Below, piece by piece: positions 17,165 through 26,127 of a stretch of DNA of 51,697 nucleotides (positions are counted from its first letter, which is position 1; every line of letters begins with the position of its first letter). The translations under genes were made by a program, and so were the position numbers. This DNA comes from Halochromatium roseum (GTDB taxonomy: Bacteria; Pseudomonadota; Gammaproteobacteria; Chromatiales; Chromatiaceae): assembly GCF_016653315.1 (NCBI RefSeq), contig NZ_NHSH01000087.1, positions 1 to 51,697 on the forward strand, written 5' to 3'. The notes beneath the pieces were generated by a model. The model had not been told where the DNA came from. It ran no database searches and worked only from the letters and a program-made list of their open reading frames with translations.

Positions 17165-18322
17165 ATGACGCAGGTATCCATCAGTCCCGACCTGCTGCGC
17201 TGGGCACGTGAGCGCGCCGGTCTGCACGTCGAAGACCTCAACGGTCGGTTCCCGAAGCTCGCCGCCTGGGAGCGCGGCGACTTGTCGCCGACCTTCAACC
17301 AACTGGAGGCATTCGCCAAGGTCACCCACGTACCCTTCGGATTCCTGTTCCTGCCAGAGCCGCCGGACCTGCCGATGCCAATCTCGGACTTCCGCACGCT
17401 GCGCAACCGGCAGCCGGGCGCAGTCAGTCCGGATCTTCTGGACACCATCTACGCCATGCAGCGCCGTCAGGCGTGGCTGCGCGAGGAGCGGCTGGATTGC
17501 GATGCGGAGCCGCGTGCTTTCGTTGGCAGCGCCCGCTTGTCGGACGACCCGGAGGCGATCGGGCAAGAGATGCGCCGGCTGTTCGGACTCGGTGACGGTT
17601 GGGCGGCGCAGGTGCGATCCTGGCTGGAGGCTGTGAGCGCCCTGCGCGGTGCCATCGAGGGGCAAGGGGTCATTGCGGTGATCAACGGCATTGTCGGCAA
17701 CGACACCCACCGCCGGCTGAACGTCGAGGAGTTCCGTGGCTTGGCACTGACTGATGACCTGGCCCCGCTGATCTTCGTCAACGGCGCGGATGCCAAGTCG
17801 GCCCAGATGTTCACACTGGCCCATGAACTGGCTCACCTCTGGCTCGGTGCCGAAGGGGCGGGGCTGTCCGGTTTCCCCGGCATCTTTCCGGATGGCGGTC
17901 GCGTGGAGACCTTTTGCGACCAAGCCGCAGCTGAGTTTCTCGTCCCGGCGGCCGAGCTTCGAGCGCTGTGGCCGCAGGTGAAGCGTGATGCGTCGCCCTT
18001 CGAGTCCCTCGCGAGCGCATTCAAGGTTAGCCCCATCGTGATCGGGCGCCGGGCCATGGACCTAGGGCTGACGGATCGTGCGGCGTTCTTCGACTTCTAC
18101 GATGCTTACGTCCAGCGCGAGAAGAAGCAGAGAACCCAGGGCATCGGGGGCGGCAGCTTCTACAACAGCCAGAACCTGCGGGTGGGCCGGCTGTTTGCTA
18201 TCCAGGTCATGCGCGCGGCCAAGGAGGGGCGGATCGGGTTCAAGGATGCCTATGACTTGACCGGGTTGCATGGCGGCACCTTCCAAGAGTACGCACGCCG
18301 TCTTGGCGTGGAGCTGCCATGA
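17165..18322 (+). CDS. XRE helix-turn-helix regulator fused to ImmA/IrrE metallopeptidase
   Basis: A 385-residue protein with an N-terminal Cro/XRE domain (LLRWARERAGL...KLAAWERGDLSPTFNQLEAFA) and a ImmA/IrrE (DUF955) zinc peptidase domain. The zinc motif is HELAH at about H220/E221/H224, followed by a downstream acidic site in DQAAAEFLVP. Proteins of this kind cleave or control repressors, and a common genomic partner is a DUF4411 PIN-like toxin immediately downstream. Here the stop overlaps by ATGA the start of a 55-codon remnant of such a gene. It may now regulate itself or the downstream hsdR, whose start is two overlaps away. Confidence 0.88.
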   Translation: MTQVSISPDLLRWARERAGLHVEDLNGRFPKLAAWERGDLSPTFNQLEAFAKVTHVPFGFLFLPEPPDLPMPISDFRTLRNRQPGAVSPDLLDTIYAMQRRQAWLREERLDCDAEPRAFVGSARLSDDPEAIGQEMRRLFGLGDGWAAQVRSWLEAVSALRGAIEGQGVIAVINGIVGNDTHRRLNVEEFRGLALTDDLAPLIFVNGADAKSAQMFTLAHELAHLWLGAEGAGLSGFPGIFPDGGRVETFCDQAAAEFLVPAAELRALWPQVKRDASPFESLASAFKVSPIVIGRRAMDLGLTDRAAFFDFYDAYVQREKKQRTQGIGGGSFYNSQNLRVGRLFAIQVMRAAKEGRIGFKDAYDLTGLHGGTFQEYARRLGVELP

Positions 18323-18486
18323 CGCCAGTGCCGACTTCGTCATCGACCAACGAGCAGCCCCGGCCCGAGGCGCGTAGCCGCATCCTGTTGCCCGATGTGT
18401 GCAATCAGTTCGGCGTGCGTTTCCACGACGCCTTTGCCATGTTGAAGTCATTGCAGGTGCGTTATGACTTTGCGAGGGAGAGCTGA
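18319..18486 (+). pseudogene. Collapsed DUF4411 (PIN-like) gene, C-terminal remnant
   Basis: A 55-codon frame that starts in an ATGA overlap with the ImmA gene and ends in a TGATG overlap with hsdR. After a low-complexity start (MTPVPTSSSTNEQ), it reads SRILLPDVCNQFGVRFHDAFAMLKSLQVRY, which resembles the C-terminus of DUF4411 proteins (IPDVC..FG...NTF.ML..L). A full DUF4411 is about 160 residues with an N-terminal DTN-type PIN motif, which is absent. An internal deletion that kept start and stop contexts would explain this. The coupling to hsdR means its translation may still matter. Confidence 0.5.
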
Positions 18487-21400
18487 TGCCTGGGCATGAT
18501 GAGGCCGCCTTTGAGACTGCCATCGAGGCCGAGCTGACCGGCTCCGGCGGCTATCTGGCCCGCAGCCACAGCGCCTACGACGAAACCCTCGCGCTCTTTC
18601 CTGAAGACATCACCGGCTTCCTGCAAGACAGCCAACCGTCCAAGTGGACAGCGCTGGAGGCACTGCTCGGCCCAAAGACCGCCACCACCATCCTCTCCAG
18701 TCTGAGCAAGGAGCTTGACCTCAAAGGCACGCTGCACGTCTTGCGCCATGGGTTCAAGTGCTACGGCAAGACCTTACGCATGGCCTATTTCCAGCCCAAC
18801 ACGCGCATGAACCCAGAGGCGGCGGCGCAATATGCGAAGAACCGGCTGACCATCACGCGCCAAGTCGGCTTCACCTCCGTGCTGAAGCGGCCCGACGGCC
18901 AGCATCGCCGCTGCATCATCGACCTGACCCTCGCCGTCAACGGTCTCCCGGTTGCCACCGCCGAGCTGAAGAATCCGCTGACGGGCCAGCGCGCCGCCGA
19001 TGCGATCCGGCAATACCAACAGGAGCGCGATGCGCGCGATCTGCTGTTTGCGTTCAAGAAGCGCGCCCTGGTGCATTTCGCGGTTGATCCGGACGAGGTC
19101 TGGATGACGACCCGACTCAACGGCAAGGACACGCACTTCCTGCCCTTCAACCGCGGCCATGCGCAGGGTGCCGGCAACCCACCGGTGGAGGGCCATTGGA
19201 AGACGCACTACCTCTGGGACGAGGTGCTGCAAGCCGACAGCCTGCTCGAGATCCTGCAGCGCTTTATGCACCTGGAAGTGAAGGAGACGCTGATCAAGAC
19301 CGACAAGGGCACCCGCAGCTTGCGCAAGGAGACCCTGATCTTTCCGCGCTATCAGCAGCGCGACGCGGTGCGCACGCTGGTTGCCCATGCCAAGGCCCAT
19401 GGCTCGGGCCACAACTACCTGATCAAACACTCGGCCGGCTCCGGCAAGTCCAACACCATCGCCTGGCTGGCGCATCGTCTCGCTACCCTGCACGACGCAC
19501 AGGATGAAAAGGTCTTCCACTCGGTCGTCGTGGTCACCGACCGCCGGGTGCTCGATCAGCAATTACAGGCGACCATCTACCAGTTCGAGCACAAGACAGG
19601 CGTGGTCGAGAAGATCGACGAGGACAGCCAACAGCTCGCCCGCGCCCTGTCTCAGGGTACGCCCATCGTTATCACCACCATCCAGAAGTTTCCCTTCATC
19701 GCGCAGGCGCTCTCAACGCTGGAGAAGCAAGGGGCCGGCGTGCAGATCGACACTGTCGGCAAGCGCTTTGCGGTCATCGTCGATGAGGCGCATTCGTCGC
19801 AGAGCGGCGAGACCGCTGTCGCGCTCAAGGGCATGCTCAACAAGGATGGCATCGAGGCCGTCATTGCCGCCCAGTTTCTCGATGAGGAGGCCGAGGAGGA
19901 GGAAGACAACGACCTCTCCAATGAGGCCAAGATCGCCAGCCTGCGCGAGGCGCTGAAACGCGGCCGCCAGCCGAACCTGAGCTTCTTCGCCTTCACCGCG
20001 ACGCCCAAGTTCAAGACCCTCGCCCTATTCGATGAGCCTGGCCCGACCGGCGCGCCACCCTTCCATGAATACAGCATGCGCCAAGCCATCGAAGAGGGTT
20101 TCATCCTCGATGTGCTCGCTCACTACACCACTTATCAGCGCTTCTATGGCCTGATCAAGCAGATCGAGGATGATCCCGAGGTCCCGCGCCGCAAGGCCGC
20201 CAAGGCGCTCTCGGGCTTTTTGGAGCTGCATCCGGTCAACATCGCGCAGATCGTCACGGTGATCGTCGAGCATTTCCGGCGTTTCGTGCTGCACGAGCTC
20301 GGCGGGCGTGCCAAGGCGATGGTCGTGACCGGCTCACGCTTGGCCGCGGTGCGATACAAGCGCGCCTTCGATCGCTACATCCAGGATCAGGGCTACAGCG
20401 GCATTCGTTCGCTGGTGGCCTTCTCCGGCACGGTCGAGGACCCGGACGATCCTGGCGCGTCCTATACCGAGGTGGCGATGAACGACGGACTTGCCGAACG
20501 CGAGCTGCCAGAGACCTTCGAGCGCGACGATTACCGGGTGCTGCTGGTGGCCGAGAAATACCAGACCGGCTTCGATCAGCCGCTGCTGCAGACGATGTAT
20601 GTGGTCAAGCGCCTGTCCGGCGTGCAAGCCGTGCAGACCCTGTCCCGACTCAATCGCATCGCGCCTGGCAAGTCGCGCACCTTCGTGCTCGATTTCATCA
20701 ACCAGGAGGATGACATCTATCGCGCCTTCAAGCCCTACTACGAGACGACACCGATTGGCGAGAACGCCGATCCGCACCGTCTCTCTGAGCTGCAACACCG
20801 GCTGCTCGAGTGGGCCATCTTCACGGCAGCGGATGTCAGCGCCTTCGCCGCGATTTGGTATCGGCCCAAGCGCGATCACTCAGCGCGCGACCATCAGGCG
20901 ATGCATGCCGTGCTCGATGCGGTGGTGCAACGCTTCCAGGATCGAGAGGACGAAGACCGCGAGCAGTTCCGCGGTCAATTGACGGCCTACCGCAACCTCT
21001 ACGCCTTCCTGTCACAGATTATCCCCTACCAGGATAGCGACCTCGAACGGCTGTATGCGTTCGTGCGAAATCTGCTCGCCAAGCTTCCAGCGCGCGGAGA
21101 CGGCCAAGCCTTCGTGCTGGATGACGAGGTCGCGCTGCGCTTCTTCCGTCTGCAGCAGATGACCGAGGGCTCGATCGATCTGGGGGAGGGGGCGGCCTAT
21201 CCCTTGAAGGGGCCGACCGATGTGGGTACCGGCGGCATCAAGGACGAAGCCGTGCCGCTGTCGAGCCTGATCGACCGCCTCAACGAGCGCTTCGGCACCG
21301 ACTTCAACGAGGCCGATCAGCTGTTCTTCGACCAGATACGCGCCTCCGCGGAGATGAACGAGACCATCAGCGAGGCTGCCCGCGCCAACAACTTCACCAA

Positions 21401-21560
21401 CTTCGCCGCCTACCTGGATCGCTCCCTCGACGAGCTGTTCATTGCGCGCATGGAGGGCAACGAGGAGATCTTCAATCGCGTGATGACGGATACCGCGTTT
21501 CGCTCTGCGGCGCGTGAGCACTTGGCCCGCGAGATCTTTGAAAGTGTCAGGGAGGTTTAG
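18486..21560 (+). CDS. hsdR: Type I restriction enzyme, R (endonuclease/translocase) subunit
   Basis: A 1024-residue HsdR that translocates and cuts DNA in complex with HsdM and HsdS. The nuclease core is D146 (CIIDLTLAV) with E160-x-K162 (ATAELKNP), the PD-ExK pattern. Helicase motor motifs are HSAGSGKSN (K321, Walker A), VVVTDRRVLDQQL, VDEAHSSQSGE (about 433), FFAFTATPK, and the late motif QTLSRLNRIAPGK. Length is typical. The start ATG at 18486 overlaps the preceding stop (TGATG). It is separated from hsdS by about 3 kb of toxin-antitoxin-type genes, although gene order and direction still agree with one R-M locus. Confidence 0.93.
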   Translation: MPGHDEAAFETAIEAELTGSGGYLARSHSAYDETLALFPEDITGFLQDSQPSKWTALEALLGPKTATTILSSLSKELDLKGTLHVLRHGFKCYGKTLRMAYFQPNTRMNPEAAAQYAKNRLTITRQVGFTSVLKRPDGQHRRCIIDLTLAVNGLPVATAELKNPLTGQRAADAIRQYQQERDARDLLFAFKKRALVHFAVDPDEVWMTTRLNGKDTHFLPFNRGHAQGAGNPPVEGHWKTHYLWDEVLQADSLLEILQRFMHLEVKETLIKTDKGTRSLRKETLIFPRYQQRDAVRTLVAHAKAHGSGHNYLIKHSAGSGKSNTIAWLAHRLATLHDAQDEKVFHSVVVVTDRRVLDQQLQATIYQFEHKTGVVEKIDEDSQQLARALSQGTPIVITTIQKFPFIAQALSTLEKQGAGVQIDTVGKRFAVIVDEAHSSQSGETAVALKGMLNKDGIEAVIAAQFLDEEAEEEEDNDLSNEAKIASLREALKRGRQPNLSFFAFTATPKFKTLALFDEPGPTGAPPFHEYSMRQAIEEGFILDVLAHYTTYQRFYGLIKQIEDDPEVPRRKAAKALSGFLELHPVNIAQIVTVIVEHFRRFVLHELGGRAKAMVVTGSRLAAVRYKRAFDRYIQDQGYSGIRSLVAFSGTVEDPDDPGASYTEVAMNDGLAERELPETFERDDYRVLLVAEKYQTGFDQPLLQTMYVVKRLSGVQAVQTLSRLNRIAPGKSRTFVLDFINQEDDIYRAFKPYYETTPIGENADPHRLSELQHRLLEWAIFTAADVSAFAAIWYRPKRDHSARDHQAMHAVLDAVVQRFQDREDEDREQFRGQLTAYRNLYAFLSQIIPYQDSDLERLYAFVRNLLAKLPARGDGQAFVLDDEVALRFFRLQQMTEGSIDLGEGAAYPLKGPTDVGTGGIKDEAVPLSSLIDRLNERFGTDFNEADQLFFDQIRASAEMNETISEAARANNFTNFAAYLDRSLDELFIARMEGNEEIFNRVMTDTAFRSAAREHLAREIFESVREV

Positions 21561-21619
21561 AGTGTTTGCACCGCTGAGTCCCTACCTTGTCGATGCGCCT
21601 CCCTGTCAGGGGACGCCAT

Positions 21620-21647
21620 CCCTGAACGACTAGCCCTGAATGACTAG
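21620..21647. repeat. 14-base tandem duplication carrying the stop codon of the STAS gene
   Basis: Two copies of CCCTGAA(C/T)GACTAG lie in tandem at 21620-21633 and 21634-21647. On the minus strand each copy contains TAG; the copy at 21644-21646 is the actual stop of the STAS-like gene. Confidence 0.7.
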
Positions 21648-22012
21648 ACCGCCTGGGCCAGCCAGCTCCGAGCGACCTCCAGCTCGGGGCGTTTGAAGTG
21701 CTTGAGCTCGGCCTTCATCATCGGATTCAGCATGTTGACGTAGGCGCCAATCCAGCCCTGATCGGCCACCACGGCGACATGGGTGATATCGCTCAGGTGC
21801 TCGAAGCTGAATTTGACGTCATCCCAGAGCTTGTTCCATGGGATCGGTGGGGTGTCCAGCTCGCCAACGGTCTCCAGTACGCGGATGCGGCCGTGACGCT
21901 CGATGGCAGCCTTGAAGGTTGCCAGCGCGTTGTCGAACTCCTGTGCGGTGACGGAGCCTGAGATTGTTATCTCAACGATGTTGCTGTTCGGGTGTTCGTG
22001 GACGTCGATCAT
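21644..22012 (-). CDS. STAS/SEC14-like (SpoIIAA-like) protein
   Basis: A 122-residue protein of the SpoIIAA-like family (DUF3478, STAS fold). It begins MIDVHEHPNSNIVEITISGSV and contains FDNALATFKAAIERHGRIRVL, WDDVKFSFEHLSDITHVAVVAD and the terminal FKRPELEVARSWL, all typical of this family. These proteins are cytoplasmic, of unknown role, and may bind lipid or nucleotide. Only a weak ribosome site precedes ATG 22012. It is divergent from sodC and convergent with hsdR. Confidence 0.85.
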   Translation of the reverse strand: MIDVHEHPNSNIVEITISGSVTAQEFDNALATFKAAIERHGRIRVLETVGELDTPPIPWNKLWDDVKFSFEHLSDITHVAVVADQGWIGAYVNMLNPMMKAELKHFKRPELEVARSWLAQAV

Positions 22013-22376
22013 GGTGATGATCTCTGATTGAACGGGTGAGGGGAGTGACCAGTCAATGCACGCCGAAGGGGGCGAGCCCCGCGACCCATGCCGCGCCGAA
22101 CCTGCTCCAGAGTGAAATGCAAAAAGCGGGCCAGCTAACGACCACGAGATTGGATCTGGGTTTTAAGCTCATCGTGGCTGATCAGTCGTGGGCCAATACC
22201 ACCCGTCGATGGTGGATATCAGCGATGGCTACGGGGATGGTTTCGCTCTGGATAGGCAGGGAAATTGTTAAACCTAGAGGGAGATTGGTTCTGGTATCAA
22301 GTTTGCTGTGCAGTTCGTGACCGCAAAGGCGGCTGATGAGTAGCCCGCATTCACGAACCGACACGGAGACTTCCTG
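22013..22376. promoter_or_regulatory. Divergent intergenic region, STAS gene / sodC, with inverted repeat
   Basis: About 360 bases between divergent genes. An inverted repeat GTTCGTGA (22313-22320) and TCACGAAC (22351-22358) flanks a 30-base centre, 19 bases before the sodC start, so it could be an operator or an mRNA stem that affects sodC. AGGGAGA-type purine runs occur near 22277. No promoter can be assigned with confidence. Confidence 0.35.
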
Positions 22377-22931
22377 ATGCCCTCCACCCATTCCACCATC
22401 CCGCGTATCCGCCGCAAGACTTGGCTTGCCGTCCCGACAGGCTTGCTCGGCGCCGCGCTGAGCCTGCCACTCGCTGCTGAACCGACCTTGGGCGAGAGCC
22501 TGATGCAGGACCAAAACGGCAACACCGTTGGCGCGGTGCTGCTAAGCGAGACCCCGAATGGCGTGTTATTGCACGCGCGCCTCGGTGGACTACCGGCGGG
22601 CGTGCATGCCTTCCATATCCACGAGACCGGTGCCTGCGAGCCGCCCTTTGATTCCGCGGGCGGTCATCTCACCGCCGAGGAGGCCAATGCCCATGGCTAT
22701 CTGGTCGAAGATGGCCCCCATCTCGGTGACATGCCCAACATCCACGTCCCTGACAACGGTCGGCTCGAGATCGAGGTGATGACCCGCGTCTCAGACATGG
22801 ACAAGCAGCTCTTTGATCGCGACGGAGCCGCCCTGGTGATCCACAAGGGCGCCGACGATTACAACTCGCAGCCGTCGGGCGCGGCCGGACCACGCATCGC
22901 TCGCGGTGTGATCAAGAAGCGTGACACTTAA
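22377..22931 (+). CDS. sodC: Periplasmic Cu/Zn superoxide dismutase with a lost disulfide cysteine
   Basis: A 184-residue CuZn superoxide dismutase that converts superoxide to oxygen and peroxide, likely in the periplasm. The signal region has a basic N-terminus (RIRRKTW) and core VPTGLLGAALSLPLAA. All metal ligands are visible: copper H80, H82, H97 and H156; zinc H97, H106, H115 and D118. The first disulfide cysteine is C87 (HETGACEPP). The second, normally in the ACGVI motif, is R176 (RIARGVI), a single-base change from Cys. The structural disulfide therefore cannot form, while metal binding looks intact. GGAG is about 10 bases before ATG 22377. The stop lies inside a 13-base tandem repeat. 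Confidence 0.9.
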   Translation: MPSTHSTIPRIRRKTWLAVPTGLLGAALSLPLAAEPTLGESLMQDQNGNTVGAVLLSETPNGVLLHARLGGLPAGVHAFHIHETGACEPPFDSAGGHLTAEEANAHGYLVEDGPHLGDMPNIHVPDNGRLEIEVMTRVSDMDKQLFDRDGAALVIHKGADDYNSQPSGAAGPRIARGVIKKRDT

Positions 22932-22954
22932 GCGCGACACTTAAGTGCGACACC
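22920..22954 (+). repeat. 13-base tandem repeat at the sodC stop codon
   Basis: CG(T/C)GACACTTAAG occurs at 22920-22932 and 22933-22945, followed by a partial third copy (22946-22954). Each full copy contains TAA; the first is the sodC stop. Confidence 0.75.
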
Positions 22955-22982
22955 CTGTGCCAATCATTGAGGAGATTCCGTC

Positions 22983-25900
22983 ATGCCGAATCAGCAACTC
23001 GCCAAGCTCAACGATCACGGCCAGCGCTTCTGGCTCGATAGCCTGTCACGTGACATGCTCGACAACGGCCAGCTCGAATCGCGCATCCGCGAGCAGGGCC
23101 TGTCTGGGATCACCTCCAATCCAGCCATCTTCCGCAAGGCCATGGCGGACTCGCCAAGCTATGACGATCGCATCGGGATTGCGGTCGAGACCCTTGCGCG
23201 CGACGGCTCGGTGGCCGCCGAGGCGGTCTACGAACAGCTGGCCACCGACGATGTCCGGGATGCCTGCGACCTATTGATGCCGATCCATGAGGCAACCGAC
23301 GGACTCGATGGCTTCGTCAGCCTCGAGGTCTCGCCGCACCTGGCCTACGATCCGCTCGCGACGCTGCGCCAGGCGCGCGAGCTGTGGGACCGAGTCGGTC
23401 GCCCGAACCTGTTCATCAAGGTGCCGGGCACGCCGCAGGGGCTGCATGCGGTCGAGACCCTATTGGTCGATGGGATCAACGTCAACATCACCCTGCTGTT
23501 CGGCCGCGATGCCTACGAGGAGACCCTGCAAACCTATCTGCGTGCGATGGAGCAGCGGCTGCGCGACGGCAAGGATCTCCACAGCGTCGCCTCGGTCGCC
23601 AGCTTCTTCCTGAGCCGGATCGACACCGCCGTCGACCGCGAGCTGCGCCAGCGCATCGACCCGCAGGTCGATGCGCGAATTGTTGCCGAGGCCGAAGCCT
23701 TGCTCGGACGCACCGCCGTCGCCAACGCCCAGTTCGCCTATGCCCGTTATCGCGAGGTCGGTGAAAGTGAGCGCTGGCAGCGCCTGGCCAAGGCCGGCGC
23801 GCGACCGCAGCGGTTGGTCTGGGCCAGCACCGGCACCAAAGACCCAAGCCTGTCGGACACCCATTACGTTGAGTCGCTGATCCTGCCGGAGACCATCTCG
23901 ACGATGCCGGAGGCGACCGCCGCGGCCGTCGATGACCACGGCTGGATCGAAGGCTCAGCGCCCGGCATGGTCGAGGCAGCGGAGCTGCTCGAGCGCCTGC
24001 AGCGCAGGCTTGAGATCGACTTCGATGCCATCACCCATCAGCTGGTGGCCGAAGGTGTGCAGAAGTTCATCGACCCCTATGATCAGCTGATGCAACGGCT
24101 CGCCGAGCGCATCGAGCACAGGCAGGAGTCCATAGAGGAGGCCGAGCGCGCGACGCCCTTGGTGGGTGAGGCGAGCCGGCTGCGTGCTGAGGTGCTGCGC
24201 ATGACCAGTCGCGCCGGCTCGGGCCATGCGACCTCGGCGCTGTCTTGTGCTGATCTGGTCACGGCCCTGTTCTTCCACGAGATGCGCTGGGACCCGAACG
24301 CGCCCGGTGCCCGCGATCAGGATCGCTTCCTGCTCTCCAAGGGCCATGCGGCACCCATCCTCTGGGCAGCGCTGTCGGAGGCCGGCGCCATCGAGACCGA
24401 TCCACTGACCCTGCGGCAGATCGACAGTGACCTCGAGGGCCATCCGACGCCGCGCAACCCTTGGATTCCGGTCGCGACCGGCTCCTTGGGCCAGGGTCTT
24501 TCCGCGGTCAATGGCATGGCCTTGGCGGACCGGCTGGACGGCATCAGTGCGCGTCTGTTCTGCCTGCTCGGCGACGGTGAGTGCTCGGAGGGGTCGGTTT
24601 GGGAGGCCGCCCAGTTCGCGGCTGACCAGCACCTGGAGCAGATCGTTGCCATCGTCGATGCCAACGGCCTGGAGCAAAGCGGTCCTGCCCCTTATGGTCA
24701 TGACACCTCGGTGCTGGCTGGACGCTTCCGCGCCTTCGGCTGGCGCACGCTGGAGATCGACGGCCACGATTTCGGTGCCATCCTGCCAGCGCTGAAGGCC
24801 GCTCGCCAGCCGGGACCGACGGCGATCATCGCCCGCACCGTCAAGGGCAAGGGCATCTCGTTCCTCGAAGGCGCGGAAGGCTGGCACGGCAAGGCCCTGG
24901 ATGAGGATCAGCTGGCAGAGGCGCTCGCTGAGATCAACGAGCCCGACCTGCGGATGTTGGTGGAGCCGCGCCGGGTGCCGCATGCTGAGCCGACGGTTGC
25001 GACCATGGCCCAGGTCGCCTCGGAGCGCGCGCAACAAGAGAGCGGCCTGCCGCTCAAGGTCGAGTATGAGCTCGGTGAGGAGGTCGCGACCCGCGCCGCC
25101 TTCGGCGCTGCACTGCAGAAGCTCGGTAGCCGGTTCCCGGATCTTGTGGTGCTCGATGGCGACGTGAAGAACTCGACCAAGACCCAGGAGTTTGCCAAGA
25201 CCTATCCTGAGCGCTTCATCGAGGCGCAGATCGCTGAGCAGAACATGCTCGGGGCGGCGCTCGGTCTCTCCGCCAGCGGCAAGCGGCCTTGCGTCGCCAC
25301 CTTCGCCGCCTTTCTCACCCGGGCGCACGACATCATCCGCATGGCGGCCCATTCGCAACAACCGCGCATGCTGATCTGTGGCAGCCATGCCGGCATCTCG
25401 ATCGGCGAGGACGGACCCTCGCAGATGGGGCTCGAGGACATCGCGATGTTCCGCGCGCTCAATGGCACCACGGTGCTCTATCCCGCCGATGCGGTCAGTG
25501 CCGAGCGTTTGACCGAGGCCGGACTCGAGCATGAGGGTATCGTTTATCTGCGCACCACGCGCGGTAAGACGCCGGTGCTCTATCGCTCAGACGAGCGCTT
25601 CGAGATCGGCGGCAGCAAGACCCTGGCCGAATCGACCCAGGACCGGCTCACGCTGGTGGCCGCCGGCATCACGGTCCACACTGCGCTGGAGGCGAGCGCA
25701 CGGCTCCGTGAGCAGGGGATGTGCACGCGGGTGATCGATGCCTACTCGGTGAAGCCGCTGGATGTGGCGACCCTGCAGCGGGCCGCCGAGGAGACCGGGA
25801 CCCTGTTGGTGATCGAGGATCATCATCGCGACGGCGGACTCGGCGATGCGGTTGCGGCGCAGGTCGGCCGGCTCGGTCGGGTGTTCCAGCTCGGCGTCAG

Positions 25901-25997
25901 CGGCGAGCCGCGCTCCGGCTCGCCGGAGGATCTGATGGAGCGCCACCGGATCTCAGGTCAGCAGATCGAGCGCGAGGCGCTGGCCATCGCCGCCTGA
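22983..25997 (+). CDS. tal-tkt: Bifunctional transaldolase-transketolase fusion
   Basis: A 1004-residue fusion of the two non-oxidative pentose phosphate enzymes. Residues about 1-375 are a transaldolase: GITSNPAIF near 42, and the Schiff-base Lys K146 in LFIKVPGTPQGL. Residues about 395-1004 are a short-type transketolase: GSGHATSALSC near 412, LSKGHAAPILW near 452, the thiamine diphosphate motif GDGECSEG...VDAN from about 530, and FIEAQIAEQNMLG near 749 with the catalytic Glu. The linker (EHRQESIEEAERATPLVGEA) is short and acidic. No stop or frameshift separates the halves. The fusion may channel sedoheptulose/erythrose/glyceraldehyde phosphates. It stands alone with a good start context at 22983 (GGAG about 12 bases upstream). 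Both domains look catalytically complete. Confidence 0.92.
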   Translation: MPNQQLAKLNDHGQRFWLDSLSRDMLDNGQLESRIREQGLSGITSNPAIFRKAMADSPSYDDRIGIAVETLARDGSVAAEAVYEQLATDDVRDACDLLMPIHEATDGLDGFVSLEVSPHLAYDPLATLRQARELWDRVGRPNLFIKVPGTPQGLHAVETLLVDGINVNITLLFGRDAYEETLQTYLRAMEQRLRDGKDLHSVASVASFFLSRIDTAVDRELRQRIDPQVDARIVAEAEALLGRTAVANAQFAYARYREVGESERWQRLAKAGARPQRLVWASTGTKDPSLSDTHYVESLILPETISTMPEATAAAVDDHGWIEGSAPGMVEAAELLERLQRRLEIDFDAITHQLVAEGVQKFIDPYDQLMQRLAERIEHRQESIEEAERATPLVGEASRLRAEVLRMTSRAGSGHATSALSCADLVTALFFHEMRWDPNAPGARDQDRFLLSKGHAAPILWAALSEAGAIETDPLTLRQIDSDLEGHPTPRNPWIPVATGSLGQGLSAVNGMALADRLDGISARLFCLLGDGECSEGSVWEAAQFAADQHLEQIVAIVDANGLEQSGPAPYGHDTSVLAGRFRAFGWRTLEIDGHDFGAILPALKAARQPGPTAIIARTVKGKGISFLEGAEGWHGKALDEDQLAEALAEINEPDLRMLVEPRRVPHAEPTVATMAQVASERAQQESGLPLKVEYELGEEVATRAAFGAALQKLGSRFPDLVVLDGDVKNSTKTQEFAKTYPERFIEAQIAEQNMLGAALGLSASGKRPCVATFAAFLTRAHDIIRMAAHSQQPRMLICGSHAGISIGEDGPSQMGLEDIAMFRALNGTTVLYPADAVSAERLTEAGLEHEGIVYLRTTRGKTPVLYRSDERFEIGGSKTLAESTQDRLTLVAAGITVHTALEASARLREQGMCTRVIDAYSVKPLDVATLQRAAEETGTLLVIEDHHRDGGLGDAVAAQVGRLGRVFQLGVSGEPRSGSPEDLMERHRISGQQIEREALAIAA

Positions 25998-26042
25998 GTG
26001 CGGGGCGTGCAGGTGAGTGCGAGTGAGTGCAGGTGAGTGCCG
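25995..26042 (+). repeat. TGAGTGC-type tandem repeats at the tal-tkt stop codon
   Basis: TGAGTGC recurs four times from the tal-tkt stop (TGA 25995-25997) to about 26042, with spacers GGGGCGTGCAGG, GAG and AGG. Each unit repeats the stop codon. Confidence 0.65.
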
Positions 26043-26127
26043 AGCAGCTACCGGCGACGCCGGAGACCGCGCGCCTGCTCCGCTTCGAGTGTAGCCCCTG
26101 TTTCCGGTGCCCTGCTAGACTAAACGC

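Noticed and set aside
23955-25532. A 525-codon open frame on the minus strand inside tal-tkt
   Set aside because: It is the antisense of strongly conserved transketolase codons. Long antisense frames are expected at this GC content, and the product has no recognisable domain.
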